Below, piece by piece: positions 1 to 8,510 of a DNA stretch of 64,000 nt (its first letter is position 1; each line of letters starts with the position of its first letter). The notes beneath the pieces were generated by a model. It was not told the DNA's origin, did not search any database, and saw only the letters and a list, made by a program, of their open reading frames with translations. The stretch comes from Vibrio sp. ES.051 (GTDB lineage: Bacteria > Pseudomonadota > Gammaproteobacteria > Enterobacterales > Vibrionaceae): NCBI RefSeq assembly GCF_002563795.1, contig NZ_PDJL01000003.1, positions 496,001-560,000 of the forward strand, given 5' to 3'. The translations under genes were made by a program, and so were the position numbers.

Positions 1-2
1 AG

Positions 3-656
3 TTATCGCCGGCGCAACGTCGTTACATCAGTGAGTTAATCCAGCCTGAGCTGTTGGCTGAAGTGATGCGTAGGGAAAATATTGTGTTTGGCAGTATACC
101 TGCTTATAACTTGCTCCCAACCTGGAAACCTGTACTTCGTCCGTTTGGTGAGTCATTAAAATTAAAACTACCCAAACACATCACTATTGCGGGCTATAAC
201 TATACCGCTTTACGTCGGTGCGCACGTGCCATCGCTACTCAACTAAAAGGGGTGGGGTGCAAAGTCGATATAGTGATGTATTCCTACCGAGACCTGAGCG
301 AAAAAGCCAAGAATGGCACGCTCGATGAAACGTTGGTTGTCACGAATATAAATTTGGATGATAACCGTCACCCTTCAGCATTTACTAACTTTTTCAGTAA
401 TGCGGTTTTGTACCATACATTGGGCGAACAAAACGCTCAGTGGCTAGACGGCCAGTTGGAAAAAGTACGAGCTTTGACGCCACTAGAAGGTTACTTAAAT
501 GCGTTAGAGCCGATTGCATCGACTTTGATCAGTGAATACTGGATCGCACCGATGTTTCATCACACTCAAACTTTACGCTTTCAAGGTGTACTGGAGGATG
601 TCGCTCTCACGAACTGGGGCTGGCCAGATATACGTTCGGTCTGGTCGGCAGATTAA
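3..656 (+). CDS. SgrR-type transcriptional regulator, C-terminal part (5' end outside window)
   Basis: The reading frame is open from the first bases of the window, so this is the 3' part of a longer gene (about 217 codons seen). SgrR-family proteins join an N-terminal winged helix DNA-binding domain to a solute-binding-protein domain of the oligopeptide-binder type. Only the second domain is present here. The ending, with the segments TLRFQGVLEDVALTNWGWPD and YWIAPMFHH, is the typical SgrR C-terminus. In enterobacteria SgrR senses sugar-phosphate stress, but many Vibrio paralogues have unknown ligands and I would not assign one. The family call is fairly safe; the ligand and target genes are not visible. 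Confidence 0.75.
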   Translation, partial: LSPAQRRYISELIQPELLAEVMRRENIVFGSIPAYNLLPTWKPVLRPFGESLKLKLPKHITIAGYNYTALRRCARAIATQLKGVGCKVDIVMYSYRDLSEKAKNGTLDETLVVTNINLDDNRHPSAFTNFFSNAVLYHTLGEQNAQWLDGQLEKVRALTPLEGYLNALEPIASTLISEYWIAPMFHHTQTLRFQGVLEDVALTNWGWPDIRSVWSAD

Positions 657-739
657 AAACTCGTCAATTGGCAGGTTTTCGTGTCTGTTTGCCTACGACA
701 TTGTCGGTCCGGCGGTTACGGCGGCGAATTTGTTTGTCA

Positions 740-1166
740 AATCAAGCATCGAAGCTTGGTGCCACCGGATTCCTTCCTTTACTTGCGATCATTAACGAAC
801 CGGCAAAAGTGCTGTTCTTGAATAACGCGATTGACCAAGATATCTACTACCCACTCGGCCTACAAGAAGCAGCGGAAACAGGTAAATCGATCTTTTTTAT
901 GGTGGCGTCTAACCTTGGCCCGGGTTTAGGTATGCTGCTGGCTTACGCTAAATTTGGTCAAGGTCTGCCAAAACGTTCTGCACCAAGTGCCATCATCATT
1001 CACTTCTTCGGTGGTATTCATGAGCTGTATTTTCCCGTATGTGTTGATGAAACCTGTCATGATCGTGGCAATGATTGCGGGTGCTGCAACAGGTATTGCA
1101 ACCTTTAATCTATTAGATGCAGGTTTGGCCGCGGGGCCAAGTCCAGACTCTATCTTCTCTTATTAA
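740..1166 (+). pseudogene. Remnant of PTS mannitol-type EIIC (MtlA-like), frameshifted and truncated
   Basis: The frame beginning before 740 carries MtlA-like membrane sequence (segments EPAKVLFLNNAI, GKSIFFMVASNLGPGLGMLL and HFFGGIHELYFP). It breaks near 1030, where one extra T in the run after the ELYFP codons throws the frame. The frame that ends at 1166 then continues the same protein (YVLMKPVMIVAMIAGAATG). Full MtlA is over 600 residues; here only the last part of the EIIC membrane domain remains, with no EIIB or EIIA part and no convincing N-terminus. It ends in a TAA overlapping a strong terminator. A sequencing error could explain the frameshift but not the missing ends. Confidence 0.8.
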
Positions 1167-1208
1167 ACGCACAAGCCCGCCTACTCGTGGCGGATTTGTG
1201 CGTTTTTT
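1166..1208 (+). terminator. Rho-independent terminator after the MtlA remnant
   Basis: A 16-bp stem with two weak positions (left arm AACGCACAAGCCCGCC) and a 7-base loop is followed by a run of six T. The left arm overlaps the stop codon of the remnant. Confidence 0.8.
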
Positions 1209-1240
1209 GGAGTCTTTAAAAGTTCTAAAAGACACTAAGA

Positions 1241-1576
1241 TTATGAGTTGCTTGTTTTGCTGCGCTGTTCAATGACCAGCGATAATAAGCGTACGAGTAG
1301 GGACTGAGCTTCGGGAGACAGCAAGCGTGCCATGGCCGTTACATCGGCAGCGGTCACATGTTCAACGTCTCGTATATCCAATGCGATGTCGAGATCAGTC
1401 AAATCAAGAGACCGTAGTATCGAACGATACTGAGAAAGTTTCAGATCGGATTCCCCTCTTTCAATTCTTTGATAGGTTTTAACACTCATTCCGGCGACGT
1501 TTGCCATCTGGTCACGCGAAAGGCCGTTTGCTTTTCTTCTGGCGATCAGTGCTTGAATAATAGGGTCTACCTGCAT
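1241..1576 (-). CDS. XRE-family helix-turn-helix regulator (111 aa)
   Basis: This is a small DNA-binding protein. Residues about 5-62 form a Cro/CI-type helix-turn-helix, visible as GLSRDQMANVAGMSVKTYQR followed by IERGESDLKLSQYRSILRSL. The C-terminal part is an amphipathic helical tail without a recognised domain. I chose the ATG at 1576: the upstream in-frame TTG at 1612 has no ribosome site, and neither start has a strong one. It stands alone on the minus strand, with the gene at 1689 divergent from it, so it may control itself and that neighbour. The DNA-binding fold is clear; the target is not. Confidence 0.75.
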   Translation of the reverse strand: MQVDPIIQALIARRKANGLSRDQMANVAGMSVKTYQRIERGESDLKLSQYRSILRSLDLTDLDIALDIRDVEHVTAADVTAMARLLSPEAQSLLVRLLSLVIEQRSKTSNS

Positions 1577-1688
1577 ACGCGTTCTCAAAAAGGACAGTTT
1601 TGACCTGATCAAAGCAAGAAGTGGACCACTTTAACTACCCTGTATTTACCCAGATCCCAATTAGGTATAAGAATAGCATCCTAGAAAA

Positions 1689-2030
1689 ATGTCCCAATTT
1701 CAGTCAGTTCTTAAACCAATGGAAAAGCATCAAGCATATAAATTAATGGCAACCAAAGCCTCTGCTCGCAAAATGCAACGCATTTTGGACCAATTACTTA
1801 ATGAGATTGATGATAAACACCGGGCAACAAGAAAAGATGTCGTGACGCTAACTCGAGAATCTCAACAGCGTTTAATGCATTACAAGGAACTGTATCTACA
1901 CCGAGAGTCACTAGGAGAGGGGGAATTGCAGATTGTGTATCAAAATATGACCATTACTGAGCAGTGCTTGGCTAATATGGGCGTGTTGGCCTTGACTCAT
2001 GTAATAAAGGCCTTAGACAAAGAGTGCTAA
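1689..2030 (+). CDS. Hypothetical helical protein (113 aa)
   Basis: I do not recognise the family. The protein is short, charged and probably all alpha-helical (for example ASARKMQRILDQLLNEIDDKHRATR), with no signal peptide or membrane segment. It is transcribed divergently from the XRE-type regulator at 1241-1576, an arrangement often seen when the regulator controls its neighbour. A hairpin at 2063-2090 lies just downstream and could end its transcript. The supportable statement is that a coherent frame with bacterial codon use exists here. Confidence 0.55.
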   Translation: MSQFQSVLKPMEKHQAYKLMATKASARKMQRILDQLLNEIDDKHRATRKDVVTLTRESQQRLMHYKELYLHRESLGEGELQIVYQNMTITEQCLANMGVLALTHVIKALDKEC

Positions 2031-2062
2031 ACGTACGAAGAGTGAGAGAAAAAGACGAATAC

Positions 2063-2090
2063 AAATGCTGGGGAACCACACCCAGCATTT
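2063..2090 (+). terminator. Hairpin, possible terminator after 1689-2030
   Basis: A perfect 10-bp stem (AAATGCTGGG paired with CCCAGCATTT) has an 8-base loop. It lies 33 bases after the stop codon. There is no long T-run, so termination is likely but not certain. Confidence 0.5.
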
Positions 2091-2630
2091 GGACACTCAT
2101 TTACCAAATTTTCGAACCGTAAATCAGTGCTTAGAGGCATGCGAACCGCCGTTTGTCGGTTCGTTGCGAATAATAGCGATATTGTCGGATCTAGGCTATG
2201 TCTCTTGATTTTAATGTCTCTTAATAAGGTGTAAATTTTTATGTACATCACGCGAGAGCTGAGTGCTTGTGGACACTCATTGTCTTTTTAAGCAATCAAA
2301 CACTGAGTAGTGGTTGGTTTCATCATATGTTTCGCAATCCATTGGGCTTGTTAAAATATATGGTTTCAAAACTGACCTTTTACTTTTCAACTGTCCTAGT
2401 TATACCTTACAATCCTTTTGAACCAAATCCACTCAATAATGAGTGGCGATTGATGAATCGGATGGCTGATTTTGCTTCGAACCCAAAATACAGTATCTCA
2501 TCAATCAAAACATCGCCCAAAAACTCTCCTTTATAAATTCATGTGCAATGGAAACGACCGTCTTTTGTTTATGTTTTTTGGCTACGTGGGGTTGTGACCC
2601 CTGAATTGTAGCGATATGGAGGTGTTTTTG
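2091..2630. other. Noncoding stretch between hypothetical gene and permease
   Basis: I see no supportable gene here. A short GTG-started frame (2267-2536) lacks family features and a good ribosome site. The 12-mer TGGACACTCATT occurs twice, near 2090 and 2270. Close to the permease there is a small GC hairpin (GGGGTTGTGACCCC, about 2589-2602) just before the possible leader peptide. Confidence 0.5.
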
Positions 2631-2678
2631 ATGGCTGCGCTGTGGAATACGGTTGCTTATTTCATGGAAGTTGCGTAG
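2631..2678 (+). CDS. Possible leader peptide (15 aa) of the TyrP-type permease
   Basis: A 16-codon frame encodes MAALWNTVAYFMEVA. It is preceded by a strong Shine-Dalgarno sequence (ATGGAGGTG) at good spacing, stronger than that of the permease itself, and ends 39 bases before the permease start. The peptide contains one each of Trp, Tyr and Phe, which are the substrates of this permease family. This suggests, but does not prove, control of the permease by translation of a leader. The start and ribosome site are seen; the regulatory role is inference. Confidence 0.45.
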   Translation: MAALWNTVAYFMEVA

Positions 2679-2717
2679 TTGGTGAAAAAAAACGGATTGA
2701 ATTTAGAGGTATTAACC

Positions 2718-3875
2718 GTGAACCTAAAACTTGTCGGCAGTTCCCTGATCGTTGCAGGTACTGCTCTTGGCGCTGGTATGCTTGCTATACCAATGGTGCT
2801 AGCTCAATTTGGCCTCTTGTGGGGCACATTTCTTATGTTGTTTATCTGGGCCGGAACAACCTATGCCGCACTGCTTCTCCTAGAAGCAAGTTGTAAAGTC
2901 GGTGGTGGCGCAAGTATGAATGCTATTGCCCGTGAAACGCTCGGTAAAGGTGGTCAGCTAGTGACCAATTGCTTGCTTTATGCGCTGCTGGTTTGCCTAT
3001 TGATGGCGTACATTATTGGGGCGGGTGACTTAGTACAAAAAGTGACGGCGTCTATCGGGTTTCCAACATCAATGATCTCAAGTCAAGTCGGCTTTACTCT
3101 TTTAGTCGGAATGATTGTTTCATCCGGAACGAGTGTTGTAGACAAGCTTAATCGTGGCTTGTTTATGGGGATGATCGTTGCACTTGTTCTTACTCTGTTC
3201 GCCCTTGCACCAAGTGTGTCATTGGGAGGACTGGATGACGTGGTGAGTAACGATAAGATGGCACTGATTAAAACCAGCTCGGTTCTTTTCACCAGTTTTG
3301 GCTTTATGGTGGTTATCCCGTCTCTTGTTACTTATAACAAAGAAGCGAGCAAGACGCAGTTGCGTAACATGATTATTGTTGGCTCGACCATTCCTCTGGT
3401 TTGTTATCTGTTATGGCTACTCGCGGTCGTGGGTAATTTACCTCCTCATGAACTCGCTCAATACCCTAACGTAACCGAGTTGATTTCCGTGCTTGGCCAA
3501 CAGTACGAAGGTTTGGAGTTCATTCTTTCGATGTTTACTGGCTTGGCTTTATTAACCTCGTTTTTGGGGGTGGCAATGGCGTTGTATGATCAAAACGCTG
3601 ACTTGCTGAAAGCAAATAAGCCCGTGGTATTTGTGACGACGTTTGTTTTGCCATTATTAGGTGCGGTGTTCGCGCCTGAGCATTTTTTATCAATATTAAG
3701 CTATGCAGGTATCATTCTCGTGTTTCTTGCGGTATTCGTCCCGCTATCGATGACGATGAGAGTTCGTCGAGTTCCGGTAGGTGATGATGATATTTATGAA
3801 GCGGGTGGTGGCGTGATAGGTATGAGTATGATCTTCCTGTTTGGTTGCTTCTTACTATTTGCGCAAGCGGTATAG
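2718..3875 (+). CDS. Aromatic amino acid permease, TyrP type (HAAAP family, 385 aa)
   Basis: This is an inner-membrane amino acid:proton symporter of the hydroxy/aromatic amino acid permease family, closest in feel to tyrosine permease TyrP. The N-terminus NLKLVGSSLIVAGTALGAGM, with the GxGxGM-type loop in the first membrane segment, is diagnostic. The protein shows about eleven hydrophobic segments and ends FGCFLLFAQAV. I chose the GTG at 2718 because TyrP proteins begin at MNLK and an AGAGGT ribosome site lies 10 bases before it; the longer in-frame start at 2679 adds a non-homologous tail. A possible leader peptide ends 39 bases upstream and a perfect terminator follows. Substrate preference among Tyr, Trp and Phe cannot be read from sequence alone. 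Confidence 0.85.
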   Translation: MNLKLVGSSLIVAGTALGAGMLAIPMVLAQFGLLWGTFLMLFIWAGTTYAALLLLEASCKVGGGASMNAIARETLGKGGQLVTNCLLYALLVCLLMAYIIGAGDLVQKVTASIGFPTSMISSQVGFTLLVGMIVSSGTSVVDKLNRGLFMGMIVALVLTLFALAPSVSLGGLDDVVSNDKMALIKTSSVLFTSFGFMVVIPSLVTYNKEASKTQLRNMIIVGSTIPLVCYLLWLLAVVGNLPPHELAQYPNVTELISVLGQQYEGLEFILSMFTGLALLTSFLGVAMALYDQNADLLKANKPVVFVTTFVLPLLGAVFAPEHFLSILSYAGIILVFLAVFVPLSMTMRVRRVPVGDDDIYEAGGGVIGMSMIFLFGCFLLFAQAV

Positions 3876-3900
3876 GTTCAATACCTCCTCTTAAAATAGA

Positions 3901-3935
3901 AAAAAAGCCGCTCACTTAACAGTGAGCGGCTTTTT
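3901..3935 (+). terminator. Rho-independent terminator after the permease
   Basis: A near-perfect stem (AAAAAGCCGCTCACT paired with its complement) with a 4-base loop and T-run. The A-run on the left means it may also work on the other strand. Confidence 0.9.
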
Positions 3936-4393
3936 ATGTATTGACGAATGTGGTTTCGTTTTTCGTTGTGTTCATGAACAACATTAGCCATGTTCTTTCG
4001 GGCACGGTTGTTTCGATAGACATTATGTCATTTTCCATTCTCAGCAGAGCCAATTAACCCTAAGATTACGAATAAAAATGTTATAATGAACACGTTATTC
4101 GCTCTTTTTTATTGATTGGTTTGTTGTTTTCCGTCCAACACACTAACTAGCTCATACATAATGAGGTCTGTACAAATTGACTAATTCATACATTATTTTT
4201 TACAACTGATATTTTTTACTCCTCAAATAAAATCAAAATTTGCCACAGATCAACAAAATTTGTTCAATTAAATCACTTTAACTAAAAGATTGTTGAAAGA
4301 TTAAAAAAATATTGAATAATAGGGAGGCAAACAAGAAGTACGCAGCGCGGAAGCGCAATTACAACCTCTGCTCTACAACAGGATAACTATTTC
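3936..4393. promoter_or_regulatory. Long AT-rich region upstream of ackA
   Basis: About 460 bases without a gene. The last 75 bases before ackA look like a transcribed leader, with a small hairpin GCGCGGAAGCGC (about 4344-4355) and a weak ribosome site CAGGAT near 4380. I did not find a convincing binding site for a named regulator. Confidence 0.45.
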
Positions 4394-5593
4394 ATGTCTC
4401 ATTCGTTTGTACTGGTGATCAACTCTGGTAGCTCTTCACTTAAATTTGCTGTTATTGACTCAAAAACTGGAGAGGACCTCGTTTCGGGAATTGGTGAGTG
4501 CTTTGGCCTGCCTGAAGCCGAAATCAGTTGGAAGTATCAGGGCGAAAAAACCGTCGAAGCTATTCCTGCTGGCGGCAATCACCATCAGTACGCTGTTAAG
4601 CGAGTAGTAAAGTTATTAGATACTCTAGGCCTCAGTTCTAAGTTTATCGCCGTGGGTCATCGTATTGTCGCTGGTGGTGAAACATTCAAAGGCACGGTAA
4701 AAGTCGACGAAGATGTTATTCAAGAGGTAGAGCGTTTAGCTGAACTAGCGCCTCTACATAACAAAGCGAACGCGGAAGGCATGCGCGCCGCGATGGAGGC
4801 GTTTCCTTCATTGCCTCAATTTGCTGTTTTTGATACGGCTTTTCATCAGACAATGCCAGCTAAAGCCTTCATGTACGCTCTGCCTTATGAGTTATATGAA
4901 CAGCATAAAGTCCGTCGCTACGGTGCGCACGGTACAAGCCATTATTACGTAAGCCGTGAAGCCGCAAAAATGGTCAACAAACCAGTGGAAGAAGGTAACT
5001 TTATCACCGTTCATTTAGGAAATGGCGCTTCAGTTAGTGTGGTTAAAAATGGCGAATGTGTTGACACGAGTATGGGGCTGACTCCGCTCGCTGGCCTAAT
5101 GATGGGTACGCGTTGTGGAGACCTTGACCCGAGTGTCATCGAATTCTTGTTCCGTAAAGGCTGGGAAAAAGACGAGCTGTTCGAGATGCTAAACAAAAAG
5201 TCTGGCTTCTTAGGTGTATCAGGGGTAACTAGTGACGCACGTGGTGTGCTAGAAGCGATGGAAGCGGGTAATGCTCGTGCGAAGTTAGCGTTTGAGATTT
5301 TTACTTACCGTGTCGCGAAATATATTACTTCTTACCTTGCTGCGCTAGATTCTCTCGATGGTATTGTCTTCACGGGTGGTATTGGTGAAAACTCACTGCC
5401 AATCCGTCGTGAAATCTTGAATAACCTTAAGTTACTAGGTTTTGTTGAAGACGAAAAAGGTAACGAAGCAGCAAGATTTGGTAACGCAGGTGTGATTGCA
5501 ACATCTGAGTTACTTGGTGCGAAAGTAATGGTTATCCCTACCAATGAAGAGTGGGTGATAGCATCGCAATCCGTTGAGCTTTTAAATCAATAG
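4394..5593 (+). CDS. ackA: Acetate kinase (399 aa) with an atypical C-terminus
   Basis: It converts acetate and ATP to acetyl phosphate and ADP, reversibly, in the cytoplasm. The ASKHA-fold motifs are all present: NSGSSSLKF (phosphate loop, from residue 10), VGHRIVAGG, FDTAFHQTMP, HLGNGASV, GLTPLAGLMMGTRCGDLDP and FTGGIGENS. The length is normal. No pta follows; a serine recombinase starts 169 bases downstream instead. The last 16 residues, NEEWVIASQSVELLNQ, differ from two displaced ackA tails elsewhere in the window, which read NEEFVIAKQSLELL and NEEFVIAQQSVELL. I infer that this tail was supplied by the inserted element, with the exchange near 5540-5550. Enzymatic function is probably intact because every catalytic motif lies well before that point. 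Confidence 0.95.
   Translation: MSHSFVLVINSGSSSLKFAVIDSKTGEDLVSGIGECFGLPEAEISWKYQGEKTVEAIPAGGNHHQYAVKRVVKLLDTLGLSSKFIAVGHRIVAGGETFKGTVKVDEDVIQEVERLAELAPLHNKANAEGMRAAMEAFPSLPQFAVFDTAFHQTMPAKAFMYALPYELYEQHKVRRYGAHGTSHYYVSREAAKMVNKPVEEGNFITVHLGNGASVSVVKNGECVDTSMGLTPLAGLMMGTRCGDLDPSVIEFLFRKGWEKDELFEMLNKKSGFLGVSGVTSDARGVLEAMEAGNARAKLAFEIFTYRVAKYITSYLAALDSLDGIVFTGGIGENSLPIRREILNNLKLLGFVEDEKGNEAARFGNAGVIATSELLGAKVMVIPTNEEWVIASQSVELLNQ
5540..5593 (+). repeat. Left junction: probable attachment site in the ackA 3' end
   Basis: The block ACCAATGAAGA (5540-5550) is shared, with synonymous changes, with the displaced ackA tails at 59207-59217 and 63390-63400. I propose it contains or adjoins the strand-exchange point of the serine recombinase encoded 210 bases downstream. 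To its right the ackA reading frame is completed by different sequence. This is inference from comparing the three copies. Confidence 0.5.
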
Positions 5594-5615
5594 TATAGCG
5601 GTTAATTTAAACAAC

Positions 5616-5646
5616 AAGCCACCAAATATTGGTGGCTTTTTTGTTT
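5616..5646 (+). terminator. Rho-independent terminator after ackA
   Basis: The stem AAGCCACCAA pairs with TTGGTGGCTT around a two-base loop and is followed by T-rich sequence. Confidence 0.9.
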
Positions 5647-5761
5647 AATGAATTCAGTCTTTTAACGTCTTTATCCATATAAAACCCTCTTTTTATTGAT
5701 ACATTTGATAAATTTGCGATAATCAATCCTAATGAAAAATTATGGGTTATAGCATTACAGG

Positions 5762-7567
5762 ATGAATGGCATGGACGAAAAACCACGCATTGCACATATT
5801 TATTCTAGAGTTTCAAAGGGCACACAAGTAAAAGGAGATGGCCTACGGCGACAAATCGAAATAGCTAGCAAGTTTATTGAAGATGTAAACATTTCAAACA
5901 GCCGTGATGGTTTACCAGTGTATACACTTGCAGATAGCCCCATCTACGACAGGGGATTAAGTGCGTACTTTGGATTAAATACAGATGAAAACGCGGGGCT
6001 TGGCGCATTCCTAAAAGCAGCGGAAAACGGACAGGTAGAAAAAGGTACGTTGCTAATTGTAGAAGCTATTGACCGTATAAGTCGCTTGCCCGTTGATGAT
6101 GCCCGCGCTCTGTTTGCACGTTTCAAAAAGTACGGCATTGACGTTGCCATTTGTCGTTTCAACCTGATCATTTATCACGACAAAAGTAGTGACTTAGGTC
6201 AAGACCTGCTTATCACTACAGCAATACATTTAGCGCACTTAGAGAGTGAACAGAAATCAAAACGCATACGTGCCAGATTCACACACAAGCGACTATTAGA
6301 AAAAGAGGGCGGTGAGAGACGCACATCAATGAGTCCTAGCTGGATTGAATTAAGCAAAGATAAAACGCACTTTGTGTTGATACCTGAGCGTGCGCGAATA
6401 GTGCGCAAGATGGTAGATTTAAAGCTGCAAGGCTGGGGTGCTCATCGCATTACAGTTTATCTTAATGAGCGAGGGTATCCTTGCTGGAACCGCAGCAATA
6501 CTTGGTACACAAAGATTGTTGAGAAGTATCTAAAGATGATACAGCTTGTCGGCGACTTTCAACCAGTCGAGCATGTGCACGGCGAAAAGGGGGTGCGCAA
6601 AGAACCTGTTGGTGATGTAATAAAAGGCTATTACCCAGCATTGATTACAGAAGAAGAGTGGATCAGGCTTAAAGCATCTTTTAAGAGATCTGGAGGGCGA
6701 CAAACGGGCGCGTTTTCAAATCTATTTAGCCGCATGCTTTATTGCCCAACCTGTGGTTATTGCATGTCTTACTTTAAGCCTAATCGCGGGCGCATCAAAG
6801 TAAGATGTCGCAAGCAGATTGACAAGCAAGGCTGCGACCAACGCGCACTTAACTATGAAGAAATTGAGCCGCGATTAATTAAAGCGTTGGCTGGTTTAGA
6901 TTACGCAAAGATTAACAACAATAGCTTTGCTAGCTTACAGAAAGAGCTAAACACGCTAGAAGCGCAGGTTGCAGAGCTAGAAGCAAGCGCTGACGATATA
7001 AAGACACAAATGCTTGAAGAATCAGATCCTCGTATTATATCCGCTTATGTAAACAAGCTAAAAGCTATCTATACAGAGCAAGATAAAGCAAAAGCACGAT
7101 TTGAAAAGCTATCAACGCAAACAAGCGACTATGATGTAAACACGCTTGAGCAGCTACAATTAGAGCGAAACGAGGACAGAGAGCGCTACAACGGCTTTGT
7201 GCGCTCATTCGTCAAGTATGTGATAGCATCGGATTCAAAGCTTGGTAAACCACTGCGTATAGTGTTTAAAAGTGAAGCTGTGGGTGAAGTGCCAGTATTC
7301 TTTAATGACGACAAAAATAACAAAGCTATTAGTGATATTTTTACCGCGCAGAAAGATGTAAATGAAGCAGCCCCAATACGGCTAATCAACATGTCACGCG
7401 TGCATGGTAATTTAGGTAAACTAGCAGCTATTGATACTGTACCCGTACCTGATGATTTGGGCGACACACTAGAAAGGATAAAATATCTTTTTGCAGTAAG
7501 ACAAGCTGTATTACAAAACCCCGAAAAATGGCAAGCAATCGCAGATGACGCAAGGTTATTTGAGTAA
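5762..7567 (+). CDS. Large serine recombinase / integrase (601 aa)
   Basis: This site-specific recombinase of the large serine family cuts and rejoins att sites through a phosphoserine link. The N-terminal resolvase domain (about 8-170) has YSRVS with the catalytic Ser at about residue 18 and the typical arginines (RISRLP, SKRIRARF). A recombinase domain (about 185-300) follows. A zinc ribbon starts at CPTCGYC (about 327) with later paired cysteines, and a coiled coil spans about 395-470. The length matches phage and island integrases. An in-frame ATG at 5771 is an alternative start. Its position directly after ackA makes the ackA 3' end the likely target. It is most probably the integrase of the surrounding element; a directionality factor is not obvious nearby. 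Confidence 0.9.
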   Translation: MNGMDEKPRIAHIYSRVSKGTQVKGDGLRRQIEIASKFIEDVNISNSRDGLPVYTLADSPIYDRGLSAYFGLNTDENAGLGAFLKAAENGQVEKGTLLIVEAIDRISRLPVDDARALFARFKKYGIDVAICRFNLIIYHDKSSDLGQDLLITTAIHLAHLESEQKSKRIRARFTHKRLLEKEGGERRTSMSPSWIELSKDKTHFVLIPERARIVRKMVDLKLQGWGAHRITVYLNERGYPCWNRSNTWYTKIVEKYLKMIQLVGDFQPVEHVHGEKGVRKEPVGDVIKGYYPALITEEEWIRLKASFKRSGGRQTGAFSNLFSRMLYCPTCGYCMSYFKPNRGRIKVRCRKQIDKQGCDQRALNYEEIEPRLIKALAGLDYAKINNNSFASLQKELNTLEAQVAELEASADDIKTQMLEESDPRIISAYVNKLKAIYTEQDKAKARFEKLSTQTSDYDVNTLEQLQLERNEDRERYNGFVRSFVKYVIASDSKLGKPLRIVFKSEAVGEVPVFFNDDKNNKAISDIFTAQKDVNEAAPIRLINMSRVHGNLGKLAAIDTVPVPDDLGDTLERIKYLFAVRQAVLQNPEKWQAIADDARLFE

Positions 7568-7580
7568 CTTCCACCAACAG

Positions 7581-7610
7581 AGCACCGCAAAACGGTGCTT
7601 TGTTTCGTTT
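7581..7610 (+). terminator. Rho-independent terminator after the recombinase
   Basis: The stem AGCACCG pairs with CGGTGCT around a 5-base loop and is followed by a T-rich tail. It lies 14 bases after the stop codon. Confidence 0.85.
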
Positions 7611-8400
7611 GGAAAAAACGCGAAAAAACAATTATATACCCGAGATCATTGAGTAGGCAATTTTGCCTTTGAGCAGTATGTTTTCGTAGCTTATTCAGTG
7701 CCGTGATATATCTTCTTACGAAGCTCGGGGTAATAGAGTAGAAACTTTGCTAAACCTCTTTCTTAGATTTCTGCTCAGGACAATAAATGATTGGTCATTG
7801 GGTAAAACATGATTTATTAATAGTTAATTCTGTTCTATTCAATGAGAGCTATGGAAACCGATTGGGAAGCTGAAATAATTGATTGTTACAACTGGAATCG
7901 TGCATATGTTCGATTTTACTTTTCTCCTGTTCAGTATAGCGTTACTTTAAGTTTGTATCACAAATTACTTCTCTGATAATATCACTTATCCAATTCTATT
8001 TAACGCAAAAAGTATTTCTTCACGTTCTTTTATGACGACTCAGGCTATTTTAATTATTGATTAATTCAATTGTAATAAATGGATTAATTTCAAAGGGGTA
8101 ACTATTGTGGTTATTATTTAATGAAATATGTTTTAAATTATTATTCGATAAGTATTTAGTATTATCTTTTTACTTAAAGGGTAAGTATTATCACATGCTA
8201 TGGAAATTAATAGTTAAGAAGTCATGTGATTAGCTCTAAATTTAGAGATGTAAACTCATGATTAAAATTAAAAAACAGACACTTGATTTAAATTTATATT
8301 GAATATTTTTAATATATTGTTAATGTGATAAACATACAACTTTAAGCAAGCTATGTCTGAGAGTTCTATTTGTCCCAAATATCCTCATCAGACGATTCCC
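7611..8400. other. AT-rich noncoding stretch between integrase and mobilization genes
   Basis: About 800 bases, very rich in A+T, with no supportable gene on either strand. It probably holds promoters for the mobilization genes. I see no tRNA or long repeat in it. Confidence 0.45.
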
Positions 8401-8475
8401 TCACAATTCGTTCGGTTGCACTAACACTCTTCGAGGTTAGCGCTATATTAAAGCATAATCGCTTCGCTCAAAAAG
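8401..8475 (+). other. Candidate origin of transfer (oriT)
   Basis: This is an imperfect inverted repeat (GCACTAAC and GTTAGCGC around CTCTTCGAG, about 8418-8444) in the AT-rich region just before the MobC-like and relaxase genes. This is the usual place for oriT in mobilizable elements, and a small TCGA-centred loop resembles hairpins beside nic sites of RSF1010-type origins. The repeat is seen; the role is inferred from position only. Confidence 0.4.
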
Positions 8476-8510
8476 TTTACATACAATAATTAAAATAAGG
8501 AACATAAGCC

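Noticed and set aside
2267..2536. Plus-strand frame of 89 codons with GTG start before the permease
   Set aside because: No ribosome site, no recognisable domain, and composition like the surrounding noncoding DNA.
5607..5795. Minus-strand short frame between ackA and the recombinase
   Set aside because: It runs through the ackA terminator and into the recombinase gene and lacks any family feature.
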